Assembly (NCBI RefSeq): GCF_021869535.1
Contig: NW_026262679.1
Location: 45,058,426-45,122,425 of the forward strand
Reading direction: 5' to 3'
Source: Mytilus californianus
Taxonomy: Eukaryota; Mollusca; Bivalvia; Mytilida; Mytilidae
Length of the DNA: 64,000 nucleotides
The notes below the pieces were generated by a model, which saw nothing but the letters and a program-made list of their open reading frames with translations, searched no databases and was not told where the DNA came from. Numbering within the stretch: position 1 is the stretch's first letter; each line of letters begins with the position of its first letter. Of this stretch, positions 15,601-24,979 are shown in pieces. Made by a program: the position numbers and the translations under genes.

Positions 15601-18600
15601 ATTAGTTTGTTGTTAGGTCAGTTTAAGGGGAATTACTAACTGTAGGTCAATGATATTTGGTATGCAGTTGTATTAACATTGTCACATCTTATTTCAATTT
15701 AGATTATTTGGTCCATTCCCCTCAGACATGGTCTATTGACTGAAACTTTTCCTAAGTTTACATGTTGAAGTTTGTGATAAGGTCAGATTAAGGGGAAACA
15801 CTGGTGGTAGTCATTGACATTTGTAGTTGTATAAGCATTTCCATGAAGATTATTTGTCCCCACCCCTCAGTTATGATATTGACTTTGAAACGTTTGCAAG
15901 TTAACATGTTTAAGTTTTTCTTTAAGGTCAGTTTAAAGGGACCCACTTATGATATATCAATGGTATTTAGTATACAGTTGGCATTTCCACAATGGGTATT
16001 TGACCCTGCACCTTCAGCTATGGTTTATTGACTTTGAATGTGCTGCATAGTTCAAGTATCAACAATTGCTTTAAATTATCAAAAATACATAAAGGCGATA
16101 CATATCTCTGTTTATTTGTTACAGAAACCAAAATAAAATTAATTGCACAAATAGTTTTGTCCAGATTTTTCATTATGCCTGTAGATATTACTTACCAATT
16201 GAGTTTGATTGAAGTTGCATTTAATATGATTGGCTAATTTTTTTTGGTGGCATTCCAGCATTTGGACTTTAGAAAATCATCAAAATTGTACTTGTCTGGA
16301 CTTCTGCAGATCTTGAGGTGTTTTTTGGTACAATAATTAATAATGATGACTCACAGATTGAGTTTACATTTTTTACCTTTTGACTGACTTTTTGGAGATT
16401 TTCAAGTTTGAATTTCAGTTTTGATGTTAAATATATGCCATATGGTTTTAACAACTTTTCCCATTTAACAAATACATAATGAATTTCTCAGTTTTGTTGT
16501 GGTATCAGCCACAATATAATCCCATGTACACAGTTTTTACAGTATACATCTTGATATACCTCACATTTATTTGAATTCCCAGAAATGTACATAATTTGTT
16601 GATAAATCTATATGAAGAAACTAAGGTTCCAACTACCTCAGGCAAAGTTGACCTTAGATGAAGTTGGCTATCTATTTGGTCCCTTTTGCCATATAGCTCT
16701 TCACATTGTTTGGATTTAAATCCAGAAAAGCAGTTCAGATTCAGTTCAAAGCAGCACACAATTGATAAAGGGTTATTTTAATTTAAAACTTAAGCTGCAA
16801 TTTGTCATACCAACACATCTAGTTTTCCTTTAAAGTATTGATTTCAGGAGGTTAGGAAATAAAAATTATATGGTAAACTATTTAAATTGTAAGTTTTAAA
16901 CAATTTGTCAGGGTTAAATACACCCAAAATTGTGTTTACTACTTACTTTTTACTTTCTGTTGTGTTTGTTTAAAAGTAACTAAATTTTAAAAATAGAAAT
17001 GTAAAATAACTATGCTTAACTCCCTTTTAATTTTTTCAGCATAACTTTAAGAACAAAGGATTTCTAACATTTGAAACAATCACCCTAGTTCCAATCCAGA
17101 ATAAAATGATTGTTCCATCATTACTCACAGAAAAAGAGGTAGGTACCGGTATTATCCAGTATATTTACTTGTTATCAAATAATGTCAGTGTTCACATTCA
17201 CACTTCAATGTTTAGAATCTTGCTGAAAAAGATATAGTGATAACAGTTATAATCTGATTAAGTCCCTTTACCTTTCTTTTTCTGGAATTTTGAATAAAAG
17301 ATAGATTTAGGCAAGTCTTGGAAGATGATGGATCACACGTTCATAATATTTGTAAAGTTAATAAAAAACTGATGACAGGTCAAAAGTTATTTTTTATTCA
17401 TTTATTTGGATTTGTCACCACTGCCTTGGTTGGTAGTTTAACTTTATCTTCTCATCCAAGAAAGTGTGTTGGAGATTTGTGTCCAGATTTGACAAGGTTT
17501 GTGTATAAGTGCATATCTACAAAACTTACAATGGTAGATCAGTGTGAAATTTGTCAATATAATCATCTGGTATAGTATTACATTTGAGTTTCATAATAGA
17601 ATGTCTGATATTTTTATACCATCACTCCAGAGGTAGAGTGTATACTAGTTTACATTTATCCATCCATCCCTTAACATTTTGGTTGGTATTTTTCTGAGGA
17701 ACTACAAAATAAAAAATTACTTTGAAATGCATTTTAAGATTCATTGCTCATCATCTTCTTGCTTACTAAATACTTATATATTATTATATATAATGGCCAT
17801 ATATGAAATTTTTGAAAAGGGTTAGGGTTAGGGTTTTCGTTTTTTTACAGGAACAACAAAAAGAGGCTTTTTGAAATTCAGAATAAGCTTCATTTGATGT
17901 ATTTTCACACCCATCCCTCATTAACTGCCAGCTTACCAAATACTTATAGCAGGGTAACATTAGTATGGTTCACAATTCAACTTGTTATATCCCAAGAAAC
18001 CATAGGAATATACCTATGAAATTTCTAATTTTATTGTCTCGCCTGCGACAAAAGTCTACTTGTGATAGATCAATGATATTTTGTATGAAGTTGCATTGCT
18101 ATCAGTTCATATCAGTTTGATGACTATTTCAAGGCCCTGCCCTATAGTTCATGGTCCAGTGACTTTAAATTAATTAGCAATTTTCAATGTTAAGTTGTTC
18201 TGCTTAAGTCAGTTTGGTAAGAACTACTTGTGAAAGATCATTGATATTTTGTATGAAGTTGCATTACTATCAGTGCATATCAGTTTGACGACTATTTTGA
18301 GGCCCTGCCCTCTAGGACATGGTCCAGTGACTTTGAATTAATTAGCAATTTTCAATGTTAATTTTTTCTGCTTAAGTTATATTGATAGGATCTACTTACA
18401 ATAAACGACGATATTTTCAGTTAAGTTACATTACTGTCGGTACATATCAGTTTGTCTACCATTTTCAGGCCCTACCCCATACCTGCCAACCTCTGAAATC
18501 TTCAAAGAGGGAGACCTCCCTCTCAGCTATGACAGCTGAGGGGGAGATTTTGCGAGAACGACATTTTCAAGTGAAATATATGACATGTTAATTTATTCAT

Positions 18601-20281
18601 CTACGAAACACATATAAGATTTAATAGATACACTTTGTTTCTTTAAATATGGTTATATCCTACAGAATGTGTGTTGTTTGTTTCTTTTCTATTTCATCAT
18701 CTTTGACATATGAATCCATCAGGACAACTTTTCACCCCAGATACCTCTGTGTGATACTGAGTGCAATCATGTTGTCTCAAATAGTGCATTAAGTGTGTGC
18801 ATTCGTATATTTCACCAATTTTGGTTCAATACATATCTTATAAATTTCAATATAAACATTGAATAGAAGTATAGATCTTTTAAGATATTTTTAAAATATA
18901 ATAATTTTTTTGTCTTAAGGCATACAAAATCTTTTAATTGCCATCCTTTATGATTCTTTGTTTAATTTGTATTTAGTTTATATTGTTTTATCAAAACAGA
19001 TTATTTTAAGAAGAATAACTTTTAAAAAAACAGAATTAAACAGGGGAAGTAACCCGAAACTTCTTTGAAGTATATCACAAAGCTTGAAGCAAAAGTCGTT
19101 AATGATCGTTAATTAGTATTATGTTTGACACCCAAGCTGTCAAGTGAAGCCATTTAATTTCACATGGTCTGTGATTTACAGGTAAAAACAACCCTCATCA
19201 GTGACACAAAAACGTAATTATTGTTGACTTGTCATTCAAGGTGGAAATTATCCGAAAGCGGGAGATTCTATACTCCCGCGCGGGAGGGTACCGGCAAGTA
19301 GGAAATTTCCTGAATTTCGCCATTTGAGCGGGAGTCTCCCGCTCAAAACGGGAGGGTTGGCAGGTATGCCCTACCCACTAGATCATAGTCCAGTGACTGA
19401 ATTAATAAGCAATGTTGCTGTCCATCAGATTGTTTTTGGCTGAATTTTATGCCGATAGGCAAGACATATCTCTGTGTTAACAGTTTATTTTCCTTTTACT
19501 GTACAAAAAAATTCATGTTGAAAATGATTTGTAGGAATATTTTTTTTATAAGCCAATTTCAGCGAGTAATTGCAACCTTGGACATTTTCATGGTCTAGTA
19601 GTCCGGCAAAGTGAAGTTTAACAAGTACATATCCTTCTAACATATGACATTTGACCTTGTCCTAATTTTGGGGCTTGAGTGGTCAGTAGTATTCTCTTTA
19701 ACAATGCATGACATGGCAACATTATTTGGTAAGTGGATTTGGTGAAGCATGTAAATTTCTGTCATATTGTCTGGACCACATTTTCTTACTATATTGGTTA
19801 GGTTAAGTTTTAAGGACTGGCTCAGTTCCTAAGTAACTAAGTTATATCTGTATCTAAAAAAATATTATAGATATGTTACTGAGACTTGATTGTAGATGTT
19901 GCTCTCTCAACCTGTTGCAGTCCATTCAAAATTCTGACCCATTTGCAATTTGTTTTTATCAAACCCAATACTTCAACTGGTCAGAAATTTTAGCCAACTG
20001 TTGTAGAAAACCGCAGTCAGTCACCAAAGTGCTTGACCTTGACTCTAGTTTTACAGTTCATTGATTGTTGAAATAATTGAAATATTGCATTAGGGGAGAT
20101 AATTTAGTAAGTCAAATATTATTTGAAATATAGAAATAGTAACTGAGTTGTTGTTTTACAGATAAACTGGATTAATGATTATCATACACAATGTAGAGAT
20201 GAAGTGGGTGCTGAACTGAAACGACAAGGAAAACAAGAGGCCTTAAAGTGGATGATGAAAGAAACACAACCTATTGGTTGA
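647..20281 (+). CDS. XPNPEP1: Xaa-Pro aminopeptidase 1 (aminopeptidase P), 19 exons, 5' partial
   Basis: Cytosolic metalloprotease that removes an N-terminal residue preceding proline. Exons: 647-687, 1389-1440, 2203-2346, 3190-3285, 4160-4241, 5180-5336, 5685-5729, 6418-6504, 6942-6992, 7415-7473, 9222-9299, 9651-9722, 10032-10092, 10564-10633, 11090-11194, 11883-11954, 15299-15375, 17040-17138, 20162-20281. All are AG/GT bounded and phases agree throughout, giving 521 visible residues before TGA. The C-terminal pita-bread fold keeps every expected ligand: CDSGAQY and DGTTDVTRT (two Asp, 11 apart), [19 protein letters not shown] and RIEN (two Glu, 14 apart), plus VIHY. This spacing matches human XPNPEP1, of about 623 residues, so roughly 100 N-terminal residues lie upstream of the window. 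The end (ETQPIG) has no GPI-type hydrophobic tail, which argues against XPNPEP2. Introns hold a SINE, Penelope, hAT and Helentron-like repeats. Individual splice sites are inferred by eye; the family call is very secure. Confidence 0.95.
1705..2054 (-). mobile_element. tRNA-derived SINE, copy A (in XPNPEP1 intron)
   Basis: Read on the minus strand, the element opens with a tRNA-like head (GTGGTCTCATGGTAGCAT as A-box region, GGGTTCGAACCCC as B box), followed by a body that ends at a GGAT-type simple tail (1703-1720 on plus). The flanks 1694-1701 and 2055-2062 both read TTTGTAAA, a likely target-site duplication. A second copy at 26999-27363 aligns over its whole length. It is probably a Pol III retroposon and not a functional tRNA. 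Confidence 0.75.
3938..4104. mobile_element. Foldback MITE (about 167 bp palindrome)
   Basis: Two long arms are imperfect reverse complements around ATGAAGCGC-TTCG-GCGCTTCAT near 4013-4034. Outer pairs include GAATGCTTCTTTT (3951) with AAAAAGAAGCATTC (4080-4093), and TAACTTCAT with ATGAAGTTA. There is no coding capacity. It lies within an intron of the aminopeptidase gene. Confidence 0.6.
7960..8551 (+). mobile_element. Composite SINE-like repeat with AATC tail
   Basis: A degenerate tRNA-like head (B-box-like GTTGTGAGTTTGAACCCC near 8051-8068) is followed by a body containing GGTTCTCTCTGGGCACT and CTTCCTCCACC-like blocks. These blocks recur in order at about 8150, 8350 and 8445, so the body is present about three times, each more decayed. 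The last ends in CACCAAAAATCAATCAATC at 8530-8548. Several head-to-tail insertions or a multimeric SINE would both fit. Confidence 0.55.
8733..9000 (-). mobile_element. Helentron-like non-autonomous element, 3' end fragment
   Basis: On the minus strand this is the end of a tandem-repeat element: AT-rich body, then a GAC-type microsatellite (GTC repeats at 8747-8772 on plus), then a CCTAGGTTCAC tip. This order, body then microsatellite then terminal motif, matches the better preserved elements in the window. The 5' end is not clear. Confidence 0.35.
12200..12990 (+). mobile_element. Penelope-like retroelement fragment, RT C-terminus and 3' tail
   Basis: From about 12214 a frame reads [55 protein letters not shown] and [18 protein letters not shown] to a stop at 12634. 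This is the region after the YIDD motif, as seen in the two other copies in this window. The palm with motifs A-C is missing, so the copy is dead on arrival (5' truncated). The non-coding tail (12640-12990) matches the minus-strand copy at 26180-26400, including CCGGAGCACCTGAGATCACC. It sits in the 3.3 kb aminopeptidase intron between 11954 and 15299. Confidence 0.75.
13018..13110 (+). repeat. Dispersed repeat fragment (GCCAATGAGACAACT family)
   Basis: The block ATTGCCAATGAGACAACTATCCACCAGAGATCAAA recurs in longer form at 21968-22110 on plus and at 48325-48450 on minus. It carries no frame and no visible ends here. Confidence 0.6.
13228..15262 (-). mobile_element. Helentron-like (HINE-type) element, outer member of a nest
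   Basis: On the minus strand it starts near 15262 with a GATACGACCGCAGAGG tip and ends at 13228 with a hairpin-type end containing GTCGTAT, complementary to that tip. A GAC microsatellite (GTCGTCGTCC at 13276) precedes the end. Inside are about 178 bp tandem units, each with ACAATAACTTGTGTG and CAAGGTTCCATATCACAAAGGG (13300-13790, resuming at 14612). A second element (13793-14599) is inserted in the array. No transposase frame is visible, so it is non-autonomous. Confidence 0.6.
13793..14599 (-). mobile_element. Helentron-like element nested in the previous one
   Basis: The minus strand begins with GGATACGCCCGCAGAGG at about 14578 and ends in the hairpin TACGCCCGTTTACGGGACGTA (13797-13817 on plus), whose arm is complementary to the tip. 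A GTCC-type microsatellite follows the hairpin at 13831-13880. The body has about 160 bp units with ACTCAAAAATGCTTT and GAATTGTTTATATCT. A related plus-strand copy lies at 60205-60746. Confidence 0.6.
15533..16115 (+). mobile_element. Helentron-like element with about 155 bp tandem units
   Basis: Tip CTCACCTCGAGGAAGTCG at 15531. Units with GTCAATGATATTTGGTATGCAGTTG recur at about 15650, 15810 and 15955, each followed by a block like CCCTCAGACATGG and GACTTTGAA. The end reads AAGGCGATACATATCTCTGT (16093-16112), close to the end of the element at 18036-19480. No frame is present. Confidence 0.5.
17615..17970 (-). mobile_element. Fragment of a Helentron-like element (hairpin end)
   Basis: TATACCATCACTCC and the complementary GTAGAGTGTATA at 17615-17644 form a hairpin followed by an ATCC repeat (17656-17667), the mirror of the microsatellite-hairpin end seen elsewhere. 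The rest is decayed tandem-unit sequence. Confidence 0.35.
17819..17836 (+). repeat. Short telomere-like motif
   Basis: Two and a half TTAGGG units are present. They are too few to be more than a chance or interstitial trace. Confidence 0.5.
18036..19485 (+). mobile_element. Helentron-like element with 168 bp tandem units, split by a hAT-like insert
   Basis: Begins TTGTCTCGCCTGCGAC at 18037 and ends near 19480 with ATAGGCAAGACATATCTCTG, where GGCAAGACA is a near complement of the starting TGTCTCGCC. Units starting CTACTTGTGA-AGATCA repeat at about 18056, 18224 and 18391 (period about 168). Each unit has GGCCCTGCCCT and CATGGTCCAGTGACTTT. The third unit is interrupted by the 891 bp insert at 18478. 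Confidence 0.6.
18478..19368. mobile_element. Non-autonomous hAT-like DNA transposon
   Basis: Perfect 14 bp terminal inverted repeats CATACCTGCCAACC (18478-18491) and GGTTGGCAGGTATG (19355-19368) are flanked by identical 8 bp copies of CCCTACCC (18470-18477 and 19369-19376). Subterminal GGGAG/CTCCC motifs occur at both ends. An 8 bp duplication with short inverted repeats fits hAT. No transposase frame is visible in 891 bp, so it depends on a partner. Confidence 0.8.
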
Positions 20282-21630
20282 TACAAACTGCCTGATATAC
20301 TGATATATTTGTGATTTGAAAGTTCATTTAAGAAAGTTGTCTGAAAGACATTATTTGCCGAAGTGGTCGTAGATGAACTTTATACAAGTTGATGCTTTTT
20401 TATTGATGTATATTGTATAAGATAGAAATTCATTATTGAAGTTTGAAATTAATGTCAGTTTAAAAGGTTAAATGCAGCACAGACTTGGTTTAGAATAGTA
20501 GAGTTGTTTAAAAGAAATAATTAAGATGCTTTAGCTAACAATATAAATATTGATACTGGACTGAAATAGGTTTCATGATGAAGAATCTGCACCTTTTAAT
20601 GGCCTGTAATGTAGGTTTAGTCTTGTCTCTCTTTACATAGATACATGAATCTTCAACTTAGATTTGATAAAATAAGATTTGTGTCAGTGTTACAGAAATC
20701 CTTTTGATATCAGTAATATGTTTAGCATGTTTTGGTAAAGTCAGTGCTTCCATGTCTACAAGACATATTATTAAGTCTTTCTTTTCTGTAAAGAAATAAT
20801 TGTTAAGCCTTTGTTTTGTTTTTTTTCTAAAATGCTGACATATTTTGTCTGAAGCATGGTGAAAGAAATATGATTTGACATCTACAATTGATCATGGCTA
20901 TGAGATTTTGTATAAGAATATTTGTATTATCGTTATTTTAAATATGGTGGACAAAGGTAAAGGATATGTCCTGACCAATTACTGGATATGTTTTAACGAA
21001 AATGCTATTTGTTAGTCAACTAAATTTCTGCTTGAAAAATTTACCACACCAGTTGATTGTGTATCATTTGTATTTCACATGTTTACTTCAGGGTACAATT
21101 TGCTAATGTATCACAATAAGGCTTTAACAATTTTTTAAAAGAAAATGAGCGACTGCTTTGATAAGCAGTGTTCAGACAGAATAGCAAATTGCAGGTTTTA
21201 AGCATGAACATTTAAAACATGTGTTCTTCATTAAACAATCCCTTTTATACATCGTTCAGCATAATTTCATGATTTAAAGAGCGAGTTATTTATGAGCAAT
21301 TTCATCATCCAGCTATGGTACACATACTTATTTTTAGTATTTTTATTGATGTAGTACCAGTTTTTGATAAGTATTGTTGTCAATCAAAATAGACAATTTT
21401 AAGCACAACGAAATTCATACTTTTTCAAATAATTATGCTAAACATTGATCAGCTTTAAATTGGGATTGCGAGTAATTGAAGAAAATTACATCCAATTTCC
21501 ATGTAATTGTGATTTATCTTTTAATTTCTCTTTTATTACACTAGAAATATCATTAATCAGTAACCATTGATGTGAAATCATATCATATGTTGATGTTTTC
21601 ATACAGAATAAATATGGAAATAAAGTATTG
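20282..21630 (+). other. Probable 3' UTR of the aminopeptidase gene
   Basis: The sequence after the TGA at 20279-20281 is AT-rich and free of recognisable repeats. Two AATAAA signals lie close together at 21607-21612 and 21619-21624, the best polyadenylation candidates. This would give a 3' UTR of about 1.35 kb. Inferred from sequence only. Confidence 0.55.
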
Positions 21631-21959
21631 ACACAAATGTTTTATACTTATTATTTAGGAGACCACTCTTAAATTATTTTAGAAGGATTTAAGTGATCTT
21701 ACAGTATGGAAGTTTTTAAAATTGCCCATTTGGCTGGTTGAAAATCCCAACATTTGTCCCACTATCCCCATATTATGACAATTTGGTCTGTAGAAATTGA
21801 CAATTTTGATGTAAAAATATTTTTTTGTTTTCACAATATATTGATTGATTTTTTCATGACAGTGCTTAAAATCCAGAGGCAAATATTTCATACTTGATCA
21901 GGATGAGAGCAAATACACATATAAATATAAATGTCCAAGCTACCTAAGTTATTTTATTA

Positions 21960-22350
21960 AAATAAGATGTGGTATGAATGCCAATGAGACAACTCTCCAC
22001 TACAGACCAAATGACATAGAAGTTAACAACTATAGGTCACCATACGGCCTTCAACAATGAGAAAAACCCATATGGCATAGTCAGCTATGAAAGGCCCTTA
22101 ACGAAAAACAAATATGGTAAACAGCAAAAAGTTTTGTTAAACATGTTTGCAGGTACCCAACCCTCCCCTATCCTGGGACCGTGGTGTAACAGCACAAAAT
22201 ATGCACAAACTATAAAAAAAATCAGTTGAAAAGGGCCGAACTCATCAGATTGATACAAAGCAGAAAAACAAGTAATAAAAACATAGACCGGCATGGTAGG
22301 GTATTTATAAATCCCCACAACAAAAAAGACACCAAGTATAGATCTGAGAG
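21960..22350 (+). repeat. Dispersed repeat (GATGTGGTATGA...GCCAATGAGACAACTCTCC family)
   Basis: The longest copy of this family in the window, with GGTCACCATACGGCCTTCAA and AAGGCCCTTAACG blocks. Partial copies lie at 13018 (plus) and 48325 (minus). No protein frame and no clear termini were found. Confidence 0.6.
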
Positions 22351-22679
22351 TACTCACTCTTCAGTTTTTTTATTTGAATGTTGATACAAAAAATTCAGAA
22401 AAACGACTAAAATTTGGAAATAATTGAAATATGTTCTACATCAATATGAATAAAAGGAGATGTAGGGGTGTGTCAGCAATCCCATGATAAAAACAAGAAT
22501 AACGATAAAATAGGGTTTTTGTGTGAAAAACATGTTTGAAATCAGAAAGCTCAGTAGCTTTCTTGTATTTGGAACACAGTAAAAAAGGGAAACCCATTAG
22601 CCTTCCTATTTTCTAAAGGGATACATGGTAGATAAATCAGTATTTAGAATACAGAAGTAAATGATGGGTTGGATGGGGT

Positions 22680-22880
22680 TTAAAGACTAGAGAATAATGG
22701 GCCAAATCTACAGAAAAATGGACTCAAAAAAATAAAGAATAGATAATAATGGGGCAAAAAAATAAAGAATAGAGAATAATTGGGTACATGTACTAAGATA
22801 AAAAGAAAGAGGATCATGGGCAAAAAATATAAAGAATAGAGAAAAATTAACTAGAAAATTGAAGAATACAGAAATGAAGG
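22680..22880. repeat. A-rich short tandem repeat (AAAGAATAGAGAATAAT)
   Basis: Five to six imperfect units of about 33 bp built on AATAAAGAATAGAGAATAATGGG. Non-coding. Confidence 0.6.
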
Positions 22881-23454
22881 ACCCCATGCAGACACTAGCT
22901 ATAGTAAATGAACTTCAATTATTGATTGTTTCTAATCACTTATATTTACTCTAACATTTATTATCCAGAAGTACCTCTCTGTGTTGATTGATTCTAGCTT
23001 TTATCCATTAAATGAAATCCTTTTGTTTATTTTGTACTTACATGTTAAGTCCTCTTACAGATTTTAGTTTCATATAAGTATGTCAGTTTATATGGGCTTT
23101 GTATCTCATAAAGAAAATAAAGACATGTATGATTTCAATATTAACTATTTCTTATCTCTTATTTGTCAAATACTTTTGCTACGAGGTCAAGAAATAGAAC
23201 AGTAATATTTTTTTCTGAATTGTAAACAGAAATGTGACATGAAGTATTATGTAATGAAAGGTATTCTCTACTTACCTGTGTCGTGTGAGAACATTGTTAA
23301 AGACTTCTTGTATACTTTAAATTCAAATTCTAGGAAATCAGTATAACCAGAGACATATTGTCCAAAAAAGTGGCCTTATCATGCCTTCTTATTTTAAAAC
23401 AACTGTTTTCCAGATGTATGTGTTAGCTGATAATACTCTTACGTCTGATATTAG

Positions 23455-23640
23455 TTTATTATACCGCCACTCCAAAATTTGGGGCTACCGGTGTATAGTA
23501 ATCACCTTGTCCCTCCTTTCGTCCAACAAATATTTTCGTCATATTTTTCTCCCAATTTCATATCCCTTTCAGCATTTTTTTTAATAATGAATTGTCTATC
23601 TTTTAAAAATTGATTTACACCATGAGATATGTGGCCTAAG
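23455..23640 (-). mobile_element. Possible Helentron-like terminal fragment
   Basis: TATACCGCCACTCC pairs with CTACCGGTGTATA (23459-23497), the same layout as the hairpin at 17615. The following sequence resembles degenerate tandem-unit DNA. Weak. Confidence 0.3.
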
Positions 23641-24979
23641 AAAATTTTAAATGACTAAGAAAGGCATACATTTTCATAACAGTTTAATAAATATCTGAAA
23701 TAATAACACAAAGCAAAATAGTGTAAAAACAACATGGGGAATATGCTGATACATAAACAACTTCACAAGACAACATAGATATATGCTGCCATGCCTTTAC
23801 AAATCCCTGATCAACAATGAGGATGTGCATTTATAAAAATACACTAACTTCTGGACTCTGCAGAATTACTGGAGACCTCGACATTCATATATTCATTTCT
23901 GCAAATTTTTAACCAACATTATTGCCCTGCAAATTTAAAAGCATTTTAAAATGCAGCTGAAGAACGTCATGGTAATTTGTTAAAAATTGCCATTCAAAAC
24001 ATTTGTGAAAATTATCAAGTTATCAATCAATATTTCCTTAATTTTGATCTTTTTGTAAAGCAAACATAATCATATTAATTACATTGCTACATTAATATAT
24101 ATATAAAACATGTATACAGAAAAATAATTTAATATATTGCACATACATAGTTTCTTAGCCATTTTTTCTTGTCTTGCAGCATAAACCATATATGTGTTAA
24201 AAATAATCTTGCCCTGGACAATTCAAATTAACTTCCCCCCTGTGCTATTCGTTAAATTATTAAACAACTGAAATCAATAAAAAAAAACCCGGCTTAATTC
24301 GATGGTTAAGATTTACAGGTGTCCAAAATGATTTATTTTGGAGGGGGGGTGGTGCCTGCCATTTCTTTAATAATAATACTGATTAACACATGTATGATTT
24401 ATGCTGTAACTTTATTACTACGACACTATAAATGTCTGGCAAAAATACTCGCAAAAATATTAGCTTTTAAATAGTAATGCGATCGACCAATGAGACAGAT
24501 AGTAGAATTTAAACATGGAACTGAATTAAAATTCGCTTGTATGCTTGATATTTCATGGACTGGTAATTATATTCGTTTCCTTAAATATATATATATATAT
24601 ACATTATATGAATAGAAAGTATACAAGTCAGATTTGGAAGCTTTTTAAGGCTTGTTTTCTGTGGTGGGCAGCTCTTCTTTTTTATCTGGAATGACTCTGA
24701 ACTATTTCTTGAAAGAAATGTACACATATTCAGAACGACTTTAGCCACGTGTGGAAATCACAGTAGATTTGATTCATTGCTCACATTTCTGGGTTGTCAC
24801 TGATGTATATCAATACTATCATTAGTTTCATTATAATAGTATTAAACATTTCAATCTCAGAGACAGAAATAACTTCACAACACAACAACAAATTTGGAAA
24901 TTAACACTACACGTATCAAGAACAATCCAGTCTTTCCTGAGTAAATATATAGGACAGTGTGACTTTTGAATGACCTTGA

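Larger units (their letters stand above)
21625..23450. other. Intergenic region between convergent genes; repeats only
   Basis: Holds the dispersed repeat at 21960-22350 and an A-rich repeat at 22680-22880. No exon with conserved coding content was seen on either strand. Another AATAAA lies at about 23115. Confidence 0.5.

Noticed and set aside
17819-17836. Interstitial telomere repeat
   Set aside because: Only two and a half TTAGGG units, within degenerate repeat DNA. Not enough to claim a fusion or healed end.
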